Of a stretch of DNA of 16,581 bases, positions 1-6,913 are shown piece by piece (position 1 is the stretch's first letter; each line of letters opens with the position of its first letter). Position numbers and translations under genes: made by a program. A model generated the notes under the pieces. That model made no database searches, had not been told where the DNA came from, and saw only the letters and a list, made by a program, of their open reading frames with translations. The stretch covers positions 1 to 16,581 of the forward strand of contig JBBIRT010000074.1 of assembly GCA_037441725.1 (NCBI GenBank). Reading direction: 5' to 3'. The DNA is from JBBIRT01 sp037441725. Lineage in GTDB: Bacteria; Desulfobacterota; BSN033; UBA1163.

Positions 1-686
1 ATATATGGGCCCAAACGAGTATATACCCTCAGCTCCTCAAAAAGTATCCACAGCTACAGGAAGAGTTTCGAGGAGTAATGGTGTATGGGTTCTCATCGAT
101 GACAGGCACTCACATCAGTACACTCAAAAAGGAGGTACGCACCCCTGCTAACCTCAAAGGGGTAAAGATCACTCCTGCTACGGAGGAAATAGCCCAAATG
201 GTAATGGCCGCAGGTGGCGCTCCTGTAAACCTGGTCGTTTCAGATTGGTACACCTCTGCAGAAAAGGGAGTCACGACAGGATTTATAAATGCCTTTGGGG
301 CTAAGATGGCTTTTAGGGTGATGGAGCTGCTAAAATTCCATGCCCTTGTGGAACCAGGTGGCATCTCAATGTCCCCCCATTTCATTTTGATCAATCCTGA
401 AAACTGGAAGAAGATTCCACCGGATATTCAGAAAGTACTCAAGGACAATGAGCCGTTTTACATCGAACAATGCAATAATGGTGTCACCATGGAAGAGAAG
501 ATGGCATTAGACTATGCAGCCAAGAACAACCATACGACAGTAACCCTTACCCCTGCTGAATATAAACAATGGGCTGATCTGGCTCAGCCAATCCATGAGG
601 CATGGTTAAAGAAAAATGCTGCCAAAGGAGCAAAAGAGATCTATGATACAGCTAAAAAAATGATTAGCGAGTATAAGGGGAAGTGA
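1..686 (+). CDS. dctP: TRAP transporter substrate-binding protein, DctP family (5' end cut off)
   Basis: Extracytoplasmic solute-binding subunit of a tripartite ATP-independent periplasmic transporter; it captures the ligand and delivers it to the DctQM permease. The frame is open from base 3 to the TGA at 684-686, so the N-terminus and signal peptide lie outside the window; the ATG at 78 is an internal Met. About 227 C-terminal residues are visible. Family signs are the LKGVKI strand, the GGAPV turn, the block DWYTSAEKGVTTGF, and the late helix NPENWKKIPPDIQKVL. The residue after LKGVKI is Thr, whereas SiaP-type proteins carry the carboxylate-binding Arg there (Arg147 in H. influenzae SiaP), so the ligand may be bound differently. 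The stop is immediately followed by the dctQ start (TGATG), which indicates coupled translation. Family is secure; ligand unknown. Confidence 0.93.
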   Translation, partial: IWAQTSIYPQLLKKYPQLQEEFRGVMVYGFSSMTGTHISTLKKEVRTPANLKGVKITPATEEIAQMVMAAGGAPVNLVVSDWYTSAEKGVTTGFINAFGAKMAFRVMELLKFHALVEPGGISMSPHFILINPENWKKIPPDIQKVLKDNEPFYIEQCNNGVTMEEKMALDYAAKNNHTTVTLTPAEYKQWADLAQPIHEAWLKKNAAKGAKEIYDTAKKMISEYKGK

Positions 687-1183
687 TGAAAATCATTGAA
701 TCCATCGCCCGGGTTGCAGGGCTGGTAGCAGCAGGTGTTTTGTTTTTAATGATGCTGCTCACCGTTGCCGATGTGCTTCTGCGGGCCACCCTGAGCAAAC
801 CCATCATTGGCACGACCGAGATTACTGAACAGATGATGGTGGCTGTGGTCTTTTTAGGATTTGGATATTGCGCCCTCAAGGGGAGGCAGATCAAAGTGGA
901 CCTGTTTGTATCCCGCTATCGACCGGGGATGCAAAGGGGGATTGACATCCTGATCTATTCTGTTAGCCTGCTCCTGGTCGCTGTGATAGGCTGGCGGACC
1001 TTTTTAACAACCTTGACGGTCCAACGACTCGGGATCACCTGTTCCTACATTGGGGTGCCCAAGTTCCCCTTTTATGCACTGGCAACATTTGGGTGGATGG
1101 TCTTGTTTATAGCAATGGCCAGCCTCTTGGTTAAGACGTTGAAGAGAGCTCGCTCGCTTGATTGCTTAGAGGATAGAAAATAA
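686..1183 (+). CDS. dctQ: TRAP transporter small permease, DctQ family
   Basis: Small membrane subunit of the TRAP transporter, 165 residues, normally four transmembrane helices. Hydrophobic stretches lie near residues 8-30, 48-65, 86-106 and 128-150. The signature region between helices 2 and 3 (GYCALKGRQIKVDLFVSRYRP) matches the usual 'G..i..a.....' to 'vdl....l' pattern of the family. I chose ATG at 686, which shares one base with the dctP stop, over GTG at 683, because a GGGG ribosome-binding stretch (677-680) sits five bases upstream. Unlike most TRAP operons, where Q and M abut, 237 bases of non-coding, hairpin-rich sequence separate it from dctM. Confidence 0.93.
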   Translation: MKIIESIARVAGLVAAGVLFLMMLLTVADVLLRATLSKPIIGTTEITEQMMVAVVFLGFGYCALKGRQIKVDLFVSRYRPGMQRGIDILIYSVSLLLVAVIGWRTFLTTLTVQRLGITCSYIGVPKFPFYALATFGWMVLFIAMASLLVKTLKRARSLDCLEDRK

Positions 1184-1307
1184 AGGTTTCGTCAATCGGT
1201 AACGGTAAAGAGACCTGTATCGTCAAACGGTTACGTCTTCTGGGTCTAAGAAGTTCGTATAACCCTTTGACCCTAAACGAAACGCGCTTCTTAACGGTCA
1301 CCTTGAC
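1184..1307. repeat. Nested inverted-repeat element between dctQ and dctM
   Basis: The central hairpin spans 1222-1271. GTCAAA (1222-1227) pairs with TTTGAC (1266-1271), GGTT (1229-1232) with AACC (1261-1264), ACG (1233-1235) with CGT (1256-1258), and CTTCT (1237-1241) with AGAAG (1249-1253). This leaves a seven-base loop, one C-C mismatch and small bulges. A second copy of the arm motif lies upstream: CGTCAATCGGTAACG (1190-1204) matches CGTCAAACGGTTACG (1221-1235) at 13 of 15 positions. Outer arms GTTTCGT (1186-1192) and ACGAAAC (1277-1283) are also inverted, and GTCAA (1191-1195) pairs with TTGAC (1303-1307). The layout resembles a REP/BIME-type or MITE-like element. No second copy was noticed elsewhere in the window. 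Confidence 0.6.
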
Positions 1308-1347
1308 TGATACCCTCAAGGGATTTTATGGTTCGCGGGTGTCGCTC

Positions 1348-1398
1348 TTTCATGAGAATGAAACAGGTTTGAAGATTTCTGGATTTTTTCGGAAATCT
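1348..1398 (+). promoter_or_regulatory. Two small hairpins in the dctM leader
   Basis: TTTCAT (1348-1353) and ATGAAA (1358-1363) form a perfect six-base stem closed by GAGA, a GNRA-type tetraloop in RNA. AGATTTC (1373-1379) and GAAATCT (1392-1398) form a perfect seven-base stem with a 12-base loop. They lie just upstream of the purine-rich AAGGCGG (1405-1411) that probably serves as the dctM ribosome-binding site. They could modulate dctM translation or message stability, or be part of the same inserted sequence as the repeat at 1184-1307. Function is inference. Confidence 0.4.
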
Positions 1399-1420
1399 CC
1401 TAAAAAGGCGGTATCCAGTG

Positions 1421-2719
1421 ATGAGTGGAGAATTTGTTGGCCTTCTTGGTGTCATGATCATGGTCCTCCTTCTGTTGTTTTTCCGGATGTGGATTGGACT
1501 GGCCATGATTTTAGTGGGTACCCTCGGAATACTTTATCTTCAGGGGTTTAAACAGGCCTTTGGGGTCTTAGGCACTGTGCCTTACGAGACGGTAGCCTAC
1601 TATCCTATGGCAGCGCTTCCGCTATTCGTGTTGATGGGTGTAATTGTAGGAAATACGACCATTGGCGAAGACCTCTATTACTCCATCTATAAATGGATAG
1701 GATCCATGCGCGGTGGCCTGGCATCAGCCACTGTCTTGGCCTGTGCTGTTTTTGCTTCGGTGACCGGCTCAAGTGCGACTGGAACCGTTCTTATGAGTAA
1801 AGTCGCCCTACCTCAGATGCAAAGGTACAGGTATGATGAAGCCATGGCCAGTGGCTGTATTGCCTCTGCCGGCACCATGGGCATTCTCATCCCACCCAGT
1901 ATGGGCTTTATTCTGTATGGTCTGCTCACTGAACAATCTATCGGGAAATTATTTATGGCAGGCTTTTTTCCAGGAATCTTGCTCTCCCTCTTGATGATTT
2001 TTGCCATCACTCTCATGACCGCCTTTCATCCAGAGGCAGGGCCGGCAGGCCCGAGGTCCACTTTTAAAGAGAAGGTGGGATCATTGAAAAAGACCTGGCA
2101 CGTATTGCTCCTGTTCCTATTGGTATTGGGTGGCATTTATGGAGGAATTTTCACCCCTACGGAAGCTGGAGCCATTGGTGCTTTTGGGGCTCTCGTTATC
2201 GTTCTCTTTACTCGTCAACTGACTTGGAAGATTTTTTTGGAGATCCTCAAAGAATCCATTGAAACCTCTGCCATGATCTTCCTGATTGTCGTCGGGGCAT
2301 TCATTTTTATGAAGTTTCTTGGTCTCAGCAAACTGCCATTTGCACTGGTTAAGATCATTGAGCACCTTCAGGTATCTAAATATGTTATTTTTACAGGAAT
2401 CGTCTTTCTCTATATCATCCTTGGTATGTTCTTAGAGGTTTATTCGGCTGTGACCTTCACGATTCCTATCCTCTACCCTGTGATTTTAGCGCTGGGGTTT
2501 GATCCGATCTGGTTTGGGGTGATCGTTGTGCTGGTCATCGAGATGGGACTGATTACTCCACCGGTGGGGATGAATGTTTTCATCCTCAATGGGATTACAG
2601 GAATTCCCCTTCACATCATATTCCGGGGTATTGTCCCATTCTTCATAGCCATGGTCGTGTGTGTAATTCTTTTGGCCATATTTCCTGAAATCGCACTATT
2701 TCTGCCAAGAACGATGTAG
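1421..2719 (+). CDS. dctM: TRAP transporter large permease, DctM family
   Basis: Main transport subunit, 432 residues, almost wholly hydrophobic with about 12 helices; it moves the ligand inward with a sodium gradient in characterised relatives. Family motifs are GSSATG followed by VALPQM (near 116-133), ILIPPS (near 155-160) followed by SIGKLFMAGFFPG, and GLITPPVGMN (near 376-385). The C-terminus IFPEIALFLPRTM is typical for the family. I prefer ATG at 1421 to the adjoining GTG at 1418; AAGGCGG at 1405-1411 is a plausible ribosome-binding site. The stop is 20 bases before the hydrolase start, so the hydrolase is almost certainly co-transcribed. Confidence 0.95.
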   Translation: MSGEFVGLLGVMIMVLLLLFFRMWIGLAMILVGTLGILYLQGFKQAFGVLGTVPYETVAYYPMAALPLFVLMGVIVGNTTIGEDLYYSIYKWIGSMRGGLASATVLACAVFASVTGSSATGTVLMSKVALPQMQRYRYDEAMASGCIASAGTMGILIPPSMGFILYGLLTEQSIGKLFMAGFFPGILLSLLMIFAITLMTAFHPEAGPAGPRSTFKEKVGSLKKTWHVLLLFLLVLGGIYGGIFTPTEAGAIGAFGALVIVLFTRQLTWKIFLEILKESIETSAMIFLIVVGAFIFMKFLGLSKLPFALVKIIEHLQVSKYVIFTGIVFLYIILGMFLEVYSAVTFTIPILYPVILALGFDPIWFGVIVVLVIEMGLITPPVGMNVFILNGITGIPLHIIFRGIVPFFIAMVVCVILLAIFPEIALFLPRTM

Positions 2720-2728
2720 AAAAAAAAG

Positions 2729-2735
2729 AAGGAGG
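2729..2735 (+). promoter_or_regulatory. Strong ribosome-binding site of the CocE-type hydrolase
   Basis: AAGGAGG lies four bases before the ATG at 2740, in the short gap after dctM. It fixes the hydrolase start and indicates efficient independent initiation within the operon. Confidence 0.7.
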
Positions 2736-2739
2736 GAGT

Positions 2740-4434
2740 ATGAAGAATCTTAAGAAGGATGACCAAATCGAGGTTCTCTTCCGCAAAGCAGTCCCCATCA
2801 GCGATCCAGAGGCTCATTACCCGGGGTTAAACCCTAGCACGACCGTTCTCAGAAAAGAATCGATCCATAGGGAGGGGGCGTTACCTCTTCCTTGCGATAT
2901 CCTCTTCGAACGCGATGTGGCGGTGACGCTGCGCGATGGCACAGTGATTTATACAGATATCTTTCGCCCTGTAGGAGGTACCCATCTTCCGATAATCATT
3001 GCATGGAGCCCGTATGGGAAAGGATATGGTTGGTTCTCGCTCGACCGATTTCCCGGCCGCATGGGTGTGCCAACAAGTGCACTCTCTGGTCTGGAGAAGT
3101 TTGAGGGTCCAGACCCTGCTTACTGGTGCAATCATGGTTATGCGATCGTTAACCCGGACCCTCGCGGGGCCTTTATGTCACAAGGTAACCTTCACTTCTG
3201 GGGTGAACAAGAAGCTCAGGACGGATATGACCTCATAGAATGGATGGCTTCGCAGGAGTGGAGCAATGGCAAGGTCGCCCTTTCTGGGAACTCCTGGCTT
3301 GCGATCTCGCAATGGTTTATCGCCGCCGAGCAGCCGCCGCACCTCACTGCCATCGCACCCTGGGAGGGGTTATCCGATTTTTATCGGGACCATGGCACCC
3401 GGGGTGGTATTCCGGACACAGGGTTCAATGACTTAGTTATGTTACACCTTTACGGGAATAATGAGATAGAGGACCTCTCAGGAATGATCCGGAAGTACCC
3501 ACTGATGAATTCCTACTGGAGAGAGAAGTCAGCGAACCTGGAAAGAATCAACATTCCTGCCTACATCGTGGCCAGCTGGACTAATGAGTTACACACGCAT
3601 GGAACCTTTGAAGGGTTTCGGCGTATATCGTCTGCACACAAGTGGCTGCGTGTCCACAACACCCACGAGTGGTTTGACTATTATTCTGCTGAGAATGTGG
3701 AAGACCTCCGCCGCTTTTTCGACCGTTATTTGAAAGGGATAGAAAACGGCTGGGAGCAGACTCCGCATGTCCGGCTTACGGTTCTGGACCCAGGGGGAGT
3801 TGACCAAATAAACCGTCCTGAGAATGAATTTCCTCTTGCCCGCACACGTTACCAGCCGCTCTATCTGGATGCAAGTACGGGAAGGCTTTCCCAGGAATCG
3901 GTCAGGCATGAGTCTGCCATTCGTTACAAAGTCGACAGTAAAGAACAAGCTGTCTTCACCATCCGGTTTAACCACGATACAGAGTTGACTGGATACATGA
4001 AACTACGCTTATGGGTCGAGGCAATTGGCTCGGATGATATGGATCTTTTTGTATTCGTCCAGAAGCTCGATGCTCAGGGTAAGTTTCTGCCTGCCCTTGT
4101 ATTGGGACAACCCAATTTTGGAGCCAATGGCAGGGTAAGGGTCTCTCACCGTGAACTTGATCCTGGTCGCTCAACCCCTGCTGAACCTTATCTGACTCAT
4201 ATTAAGGAGGAGCGTTTAAATCCAGGAGAAATCGTACCCGTTGAGATCCCGATCTGGCCAACCTCCATGGTATGGCATTCAGGTGAACAGCTGCGCGTGG
4301 TAGTGACAGGTTACAATCTTGCAGGACGCCATATCCCTGGATTACCGGAGCCAATGCTGCGAAACAAGGGAGAGCATGTCATTCACACCGGTGGAAAGTA
4401 CGACTCGCATCTCCTCGTTCCAGTCATTCCGTAA
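2740..4434 (+). CDS. CocE/NonD family alpha/beta hydrolase (X-Pro dipeptidyl-peptidase S15-like)
   Basis: Serine hydrolase of 564 residues predicted to cut ester or amide bonds. No signal peptide is seen, so it is probably cytoplasmic. Domains in order are an S15-type alpha/beta-hydrolase core (about 55-340) and a C-terminal jelly-roll domain of the PepX_C type (about 345-564). The nucleophile is Ser185 in GNSWLA. Tyr92 in SPYGKG fits the oxyanion-hole Tyr of cocaine esterase, and His309 in NTHEWFDYY fits the catalytic His. At the position of the catalytic Asp (WYD in CocE) the sequence reads W280-T-N282, so the acid is Asn here or is supplied from elsewhere. It sits between the TRAP permease and two redox genes, which suggests it processes the imported compound. 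By eye its wording is richer in CG dinucleotides than its neighbours, possibly a sign of transfer. Substrate unknown. Confidence 0.9.
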   Translation: MKNLKKDDQIEVLFRKAVPISDPEAHYPGLNPSTTVLRKESIHREGALPLPCDILFERDVAVTLRDGTVIYTDIFRPVGGTHLPIIIAWSPYGKGYGWFSLDRFPGRMGVPTSALSGLEKFEGPDPAYWCNHGYAIVNPDPRGAFMSQGNLHFWGEQEAQDGYDLIEWMASQEWSNGKVALSGNSWLAISQWFIAAEQPPHLTAIAPWEGLSDFYRDHGTRGGIPDTGFNDLVMLHLYGNNEIEDLSGMIRKYPLMNSYWREKSANLERINIPAYIVASWTNELHTHGTFEGFRRISSAHKWLRVHNTHEWFDYYSAENVEDLRRFFDRYLKGIENGWEQTPHVRLTVLDPGGVDQINRPENEFPLARTRYQPLYLDASTGRLSQESVRHESAIRYKVDSKEQAVFTIRFNHDTELTGYMKLRLWVEAIGSDDMDLFVFVQKLDAQGKFLPALVLGQPNFGANGRVRVSHRELDPGRSTPAEPYLTHIKEERLNPGEIVPVEIPIWPTSMVWHSGEQLRVVVTGYNLAGRHIPGLPEPMLRNKGEHVIHTGGKYDSHLLVPVIP

Positions 4435-4450
4435 AGGGGCCGTAAAGGGG
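4429..4450 (+). repeat. Tandem 11-base duplication at the hydrolase/EFR1 junction
   Basis: CCGTAAAGGGG occurs twice in a row (4429-4439 and 4440-4450). The first copy carries the TAA stop of the hydrolase (4432-4434). The second copy, extended by GG, gives the G-rich stretch that precedes the ATG of the next gene at 4460 and probably acts as its ribosome-binding site. Confidence 0.75.
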
Positions 4451-4459
4451 GGATTGATC

Positions 4460-5410
4460 ATGAAGTGCCTAATTCTCTATTACTCCCAGACAGGAAATAC
4501 CAAAGCGATTGCCCAGGCCATTTATAAGGGAATAAGCCCAATGGTGGAGAGATGTGATCTGGTTTCAATCAAGGAAGTCAAACCTCAGGATGTGAACCAT
4601 TACGATTTGATTGGGTTGGGGAGCCCGGTATGGGATGGTGGGGAGCCTCCTAATGTGAGAAGATTGATAGGAGCCCTTCAAAAACAGAATGGCAAGCATC
4701 TCTTTTCTTTTTGTACCCATGGGGTCATGCCAGAACATTATTTCCCGAATGTGACAAGAAGATTGAGAAACAAAGGATTTACTGTGATTGGGATGAGAGA
4801 TTGGTTTGGAAGTGTCCATATTCAACTCCTTTCAAGCCCCTATTATACGGAGGGACACCCAGACGAGATTGATCTTAAAGAGGCAGAAGAGTTTGGAAGA
4901 GAGATGGTTGAAAAGAGTAGGAGGATTTCTGCTGGAGAAAAAGAGCTGATTCCACAAATTCCTCCCTTTGTGTTCTCCCATCAACTATGGGATCTGACAG
5001 AATTTTATATATCAGGTCACAATCCCCACGGAAGACTTACCTATAATCCCGAAAAATGCAATTATCCCAAATGCACCCTTTGTATAGATCACTGTCTCAT
5101 GGAATATATCGACTTTTCAAAAACTCCGAGGAGATTTGGCTCAAAAGGGAATGAGTGTGATATGTGGCTGGGTTGTACCTTTTGTGAGATGATCTGCCCC
5201 ACAGGGGCCATCTCCTGCAACTGGGAAGAGTTTTTAAAGGAAAGTGGCGAACTCCTCAGCCTATTCGATTTTAATCCACTGGAGGAGGCTGCAAAACAAT
5301 GTGTGGCCTCAGGGAAATTGAGGATGTTGGTTCCCTTTGAAGAGGTGAAGTGGGATAGATTCTATTTCTTAGTCCATCACAAACACCCTCGCTTCAAAAT
5401 ATCTAAGTAA
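4460..5410 (+). CDS. EFR1-type flavodoxin-ferredoxin fusion protein
   Basis: Soluble electron carrier of 316 residues joining an FMN flavodoxin domain (about 1-165) to a bacterial ferredoxin domain (about 195-255). The flavodoxin FMN-phosphate loop is SQTGNT (9-14), with the second FMN loop near GSPVWDGG (54-61) and a third near SFCTHG (83-88). Eight cysteines in two groups, C200-x4-C205-x2-C208-x3-C212 and C233-x5-C239-x2-C242-x3-C246-P, should hold two [4Fe-4S] clusters. ATG at 4460 is chosen because translation from there begins directly with the flavodoxin strand KCLILYYS. The frame is open back to 4319, but that part only shadows the hydrolase gene. It sits 21 bases before the FAD oxidoreductase, so it is the likely electron partner of that enzyme. 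The family has no well-defined reaction; partnership is inference. Confidence 0.9.
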   Translation: MKCLILYYSQTGNTKAIAQAIYKGISPMVERCDLVSIKEVKPQDVNHYDLIGLGSPVWDGGEPPNVRRLIGALQKQNGKHLFSFCTHGVMPEHYFPNVTRRLRNKGFTVIGMRDWFGSVHIQLLSSPYYTEGHPDEIDLKEAEEFGREMVEKSRRISAGEKELIPQIPPFVFSHQLWDLTEFYISGHNPHGRLTYNPEKCNYPKCTLCIDHCLMEYIDFSKTPRRFGSKGNECDMWLGCTFCEMICPTGAISCNWEEFLKESGELLSLFDFNPLEEAAKQCVASGKLRMLVPFEEVKWDRFYFLVHHKHPRFKISK

Positions 5411-5416
5411 TATCTT

Positions 5417-5423
5417 AAAGGAG
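5417..5423 (+). promoter_or_regulatory. Ribosome-binding site of the FAD oxidoreductase
   Basis: AAAGGAG lies eight bases before the ATG at 5432, an ideal spacing that settles the start of the FAD enzyme. Confidence 0.7.
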
Positions 5424-5431
5424 AGAAATCT

Positions 5432-6913
5432 ATGAACCGATCAGATGTAGATGTAGTGGTCATTGGAGGAGGCGCCTCTGGATTGGCTGCCTCAATAGGG
5501 GCTGCTGAGGGAGGTGTCCGAGTTAATCTATTTGAAAAAGGTTCAACCACAGGGGGTACGGCCAATATGGGGATGGGGCCTCTGGGAGTAGAAAGCAGGC
5601 TTCAGAGGACAAAATTGGTTGGCCCTTCAAAAGAGGAAGCCTTCAAGGCATTCATGGATTACATCCACTGGAGGGGGGATGCCCGATTGGTTAGGGCCTT
5701 TATAGACAAATCGGGTGATACCATCAACTGGCTCGAGAAGATGGGGGTTCAATTTGCTGATGTGGCTGCCTATTTCCCTGGAGGAAATCTAACCTGGCAT
5801 CTGGTAAAACCGGATATGGGTGAGCCAGGTCCAATGGCAGCTGGCACCATGATGCGGATCATGACAGAGAGGGCTAAGGCCCTCGGTGTAAAGATATGGC
5901 TTCAAACCCCTGTGATAAAAATTTTAAAACAGGGGGAGAAGATCACAGGAGTGATCGCTGAGGATCAATCCGGTGAAACCATTGAAGTGAAAACCAAGGC
6001 CGTAATCATTGCCACCGGTGGATTTGGTGACAGCCCAGAGCTGATCAAAAAGTATACAGGATTTGAGTGGGGCAAAACCATGTTCTCCTTCAAAGTCCCA
6101 GGACTTACAGGGGATGGAATTCGGATGGCCAGGGAGGTGGGAGCTGCACAGACTGAAATGATGATGGAGATGATCTATATGTTGCCAGAAATGACCACCA
6201 TGCAGATTGATGTCAATCTGGGTGTTGCATTTACCCAGCCCCACCTGCTGGTGAACCTCCTTGGAGAACGCTTCATGAATGAGGAGGTCATGGCCAATAC
6301 CACCTTTACTGGAAATGCGATTTCTCTGCAAAAAGAAAAGTGTGCATTTCTCATCTTCGATGAAGAGATCAAAAAACATATGGAGCAGGAAGGAGGGCTT
6401 GACCACATCAGTCGGGTCTTTCCTTTAACAAAAATTAGCCACTTCGAAGAAGCCCTGAAAAATGCCCGGGCCATGGGAAACAAGAACCTTTTTATGGCTG
6501 ATTCATTAGATGAATTGGCCGATCAGACCGGTATTGATCCGAAGGGACTTCAAGAGACCATAAAAGAATACAATCAATTTTGTGAAAAGGGACATGATGA
6601 CCATTTTAACAAGAGATACGCCTTGCTCCGGCCAATAAAAACACCAAAATTTTTTGCAGGAAAACTCTTCTGTAGTGCCTATGGAACCTTAGGGGGAATA
6701 AAAATCAATTACAGAACAGAGGTCCTGGACAAAAACTGGAAGGTGATCCCGGGTCTTTATGCCTCAGGAGTGGATGCCTGCTCTGTTTATGGTGATAGCT
6801 ATCCCTTCATTCTTCCTGGCAATACCATGGGCTTTGCCATCAACACCGGCCGCATGGCAGGCGAAAATGCTGCAACCTATGTTAAATCTCTTAACCCAAA
6901 AGAGCTATCCTGA
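5432..6913 (+). CDS. FAD-dependent oxidoreductase, fumarate reductase/ketosteroid dehydrogenase superfamily
   Basis: Soluble flavoprotein of 493 residues with the FAD_binding_2 fold. The dinucleotide-binding loop is GGGASG (12-17), Glu35 is the usual ribose-binding acid, and GGTANMG (41-47) follows. Near the C-terminus are IPGLYASG and LPGNTMGFA (461-469), which close the FAD site. It has no signal peptide, haem motif or FMN-attachment domain, unlike flavocytochrome c or urocanate reductase. Three catalytic positions of Shewanella fumarate reductase are changed: the Arg of NEITTRD is Ala/Asn (NEEVMAN, 284-289), the His of HTMGG is Gly (YGTLGG, 417-422), and the Arg of NRLGGN is lost (FILPGN, 459-464). 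It is therefore not a fumarate reductase; SYP (456-458) recalls the YPGPG region of ketosteroid dehydrogenases. It ends the plus-strand operon and overlaps the tail of dciA by nine bases. Reaction unknown. Confidence 0.9.
   Translation: MNRSDVDVVVIGGGASGLAASIGAAEGGVRVNLFEKGSTTGGTANMGMGPLGVESRLQRTKLVGPSKEEAFKAFMDYIHWRGDARLVRAFIDKSGDTINWLEKMGVQFADVAAYFPGGNLTWHLVKPDMGEPGPMAAGTMMRIMTERAKALGVKIWLQTPVIKILKQGEKITGVIAEDQSGETIEVKTKAVIIATGGFGDSPELIKKYTGFEWGKTMFSFKVPGLTGDGIRMAREVGAAQTEMMMEMIYMLPEMTTMQIDVNLGVAFTQPHLLVNLLGERFMNEEVMANTTFTGNAISLQKEKCAFLIFDEEIKKHMEQEGGLDHISRVFPLTKISHFEEALKNARAMGNKNLFMADSLDELADQTGIDPKGLQETIKEYNQFCEKGHDDHFNKRYALLRPIKTPKFFAGKLFCSAYGTLGGIKINYRTEVLDKNWKVIPGLYASGVDACSVYGDSYPFILPGNTMGFAINTGRMAGENAATYVKSLNPKELS

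Noticed and set aside
78..686. Complete small protein starting at ATG 78
   Set aside because: The same frame is open to base 3 and encodes further DctP-like sequence, so the gene is cut by the window edge.
1267..1551. 94-residue plus-strand open frame across the dctQ-dctM gap
   Set aside because: It begins inside the inverted repeat, runs into dctM in another frame, has no recognisable domain and no ribosome-binding site.
4319..4459. Open frame upstream of the EFR1 gene start, adding 47 residues
   Set aside because: It only shadows the end of the hydrolase gene in another frame; the added residues have no flavodoxin similarity, and the ATG at 4460 starts directly at the flavodoxin strand behind a G-rich ribosome-binding stretch.
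5924..6483. Long minus-strand open frames inside the FAD oxidoreductase
   Set aside because: They are antisense shadows of a well-supported gene with low-complexity translations and no start signals.
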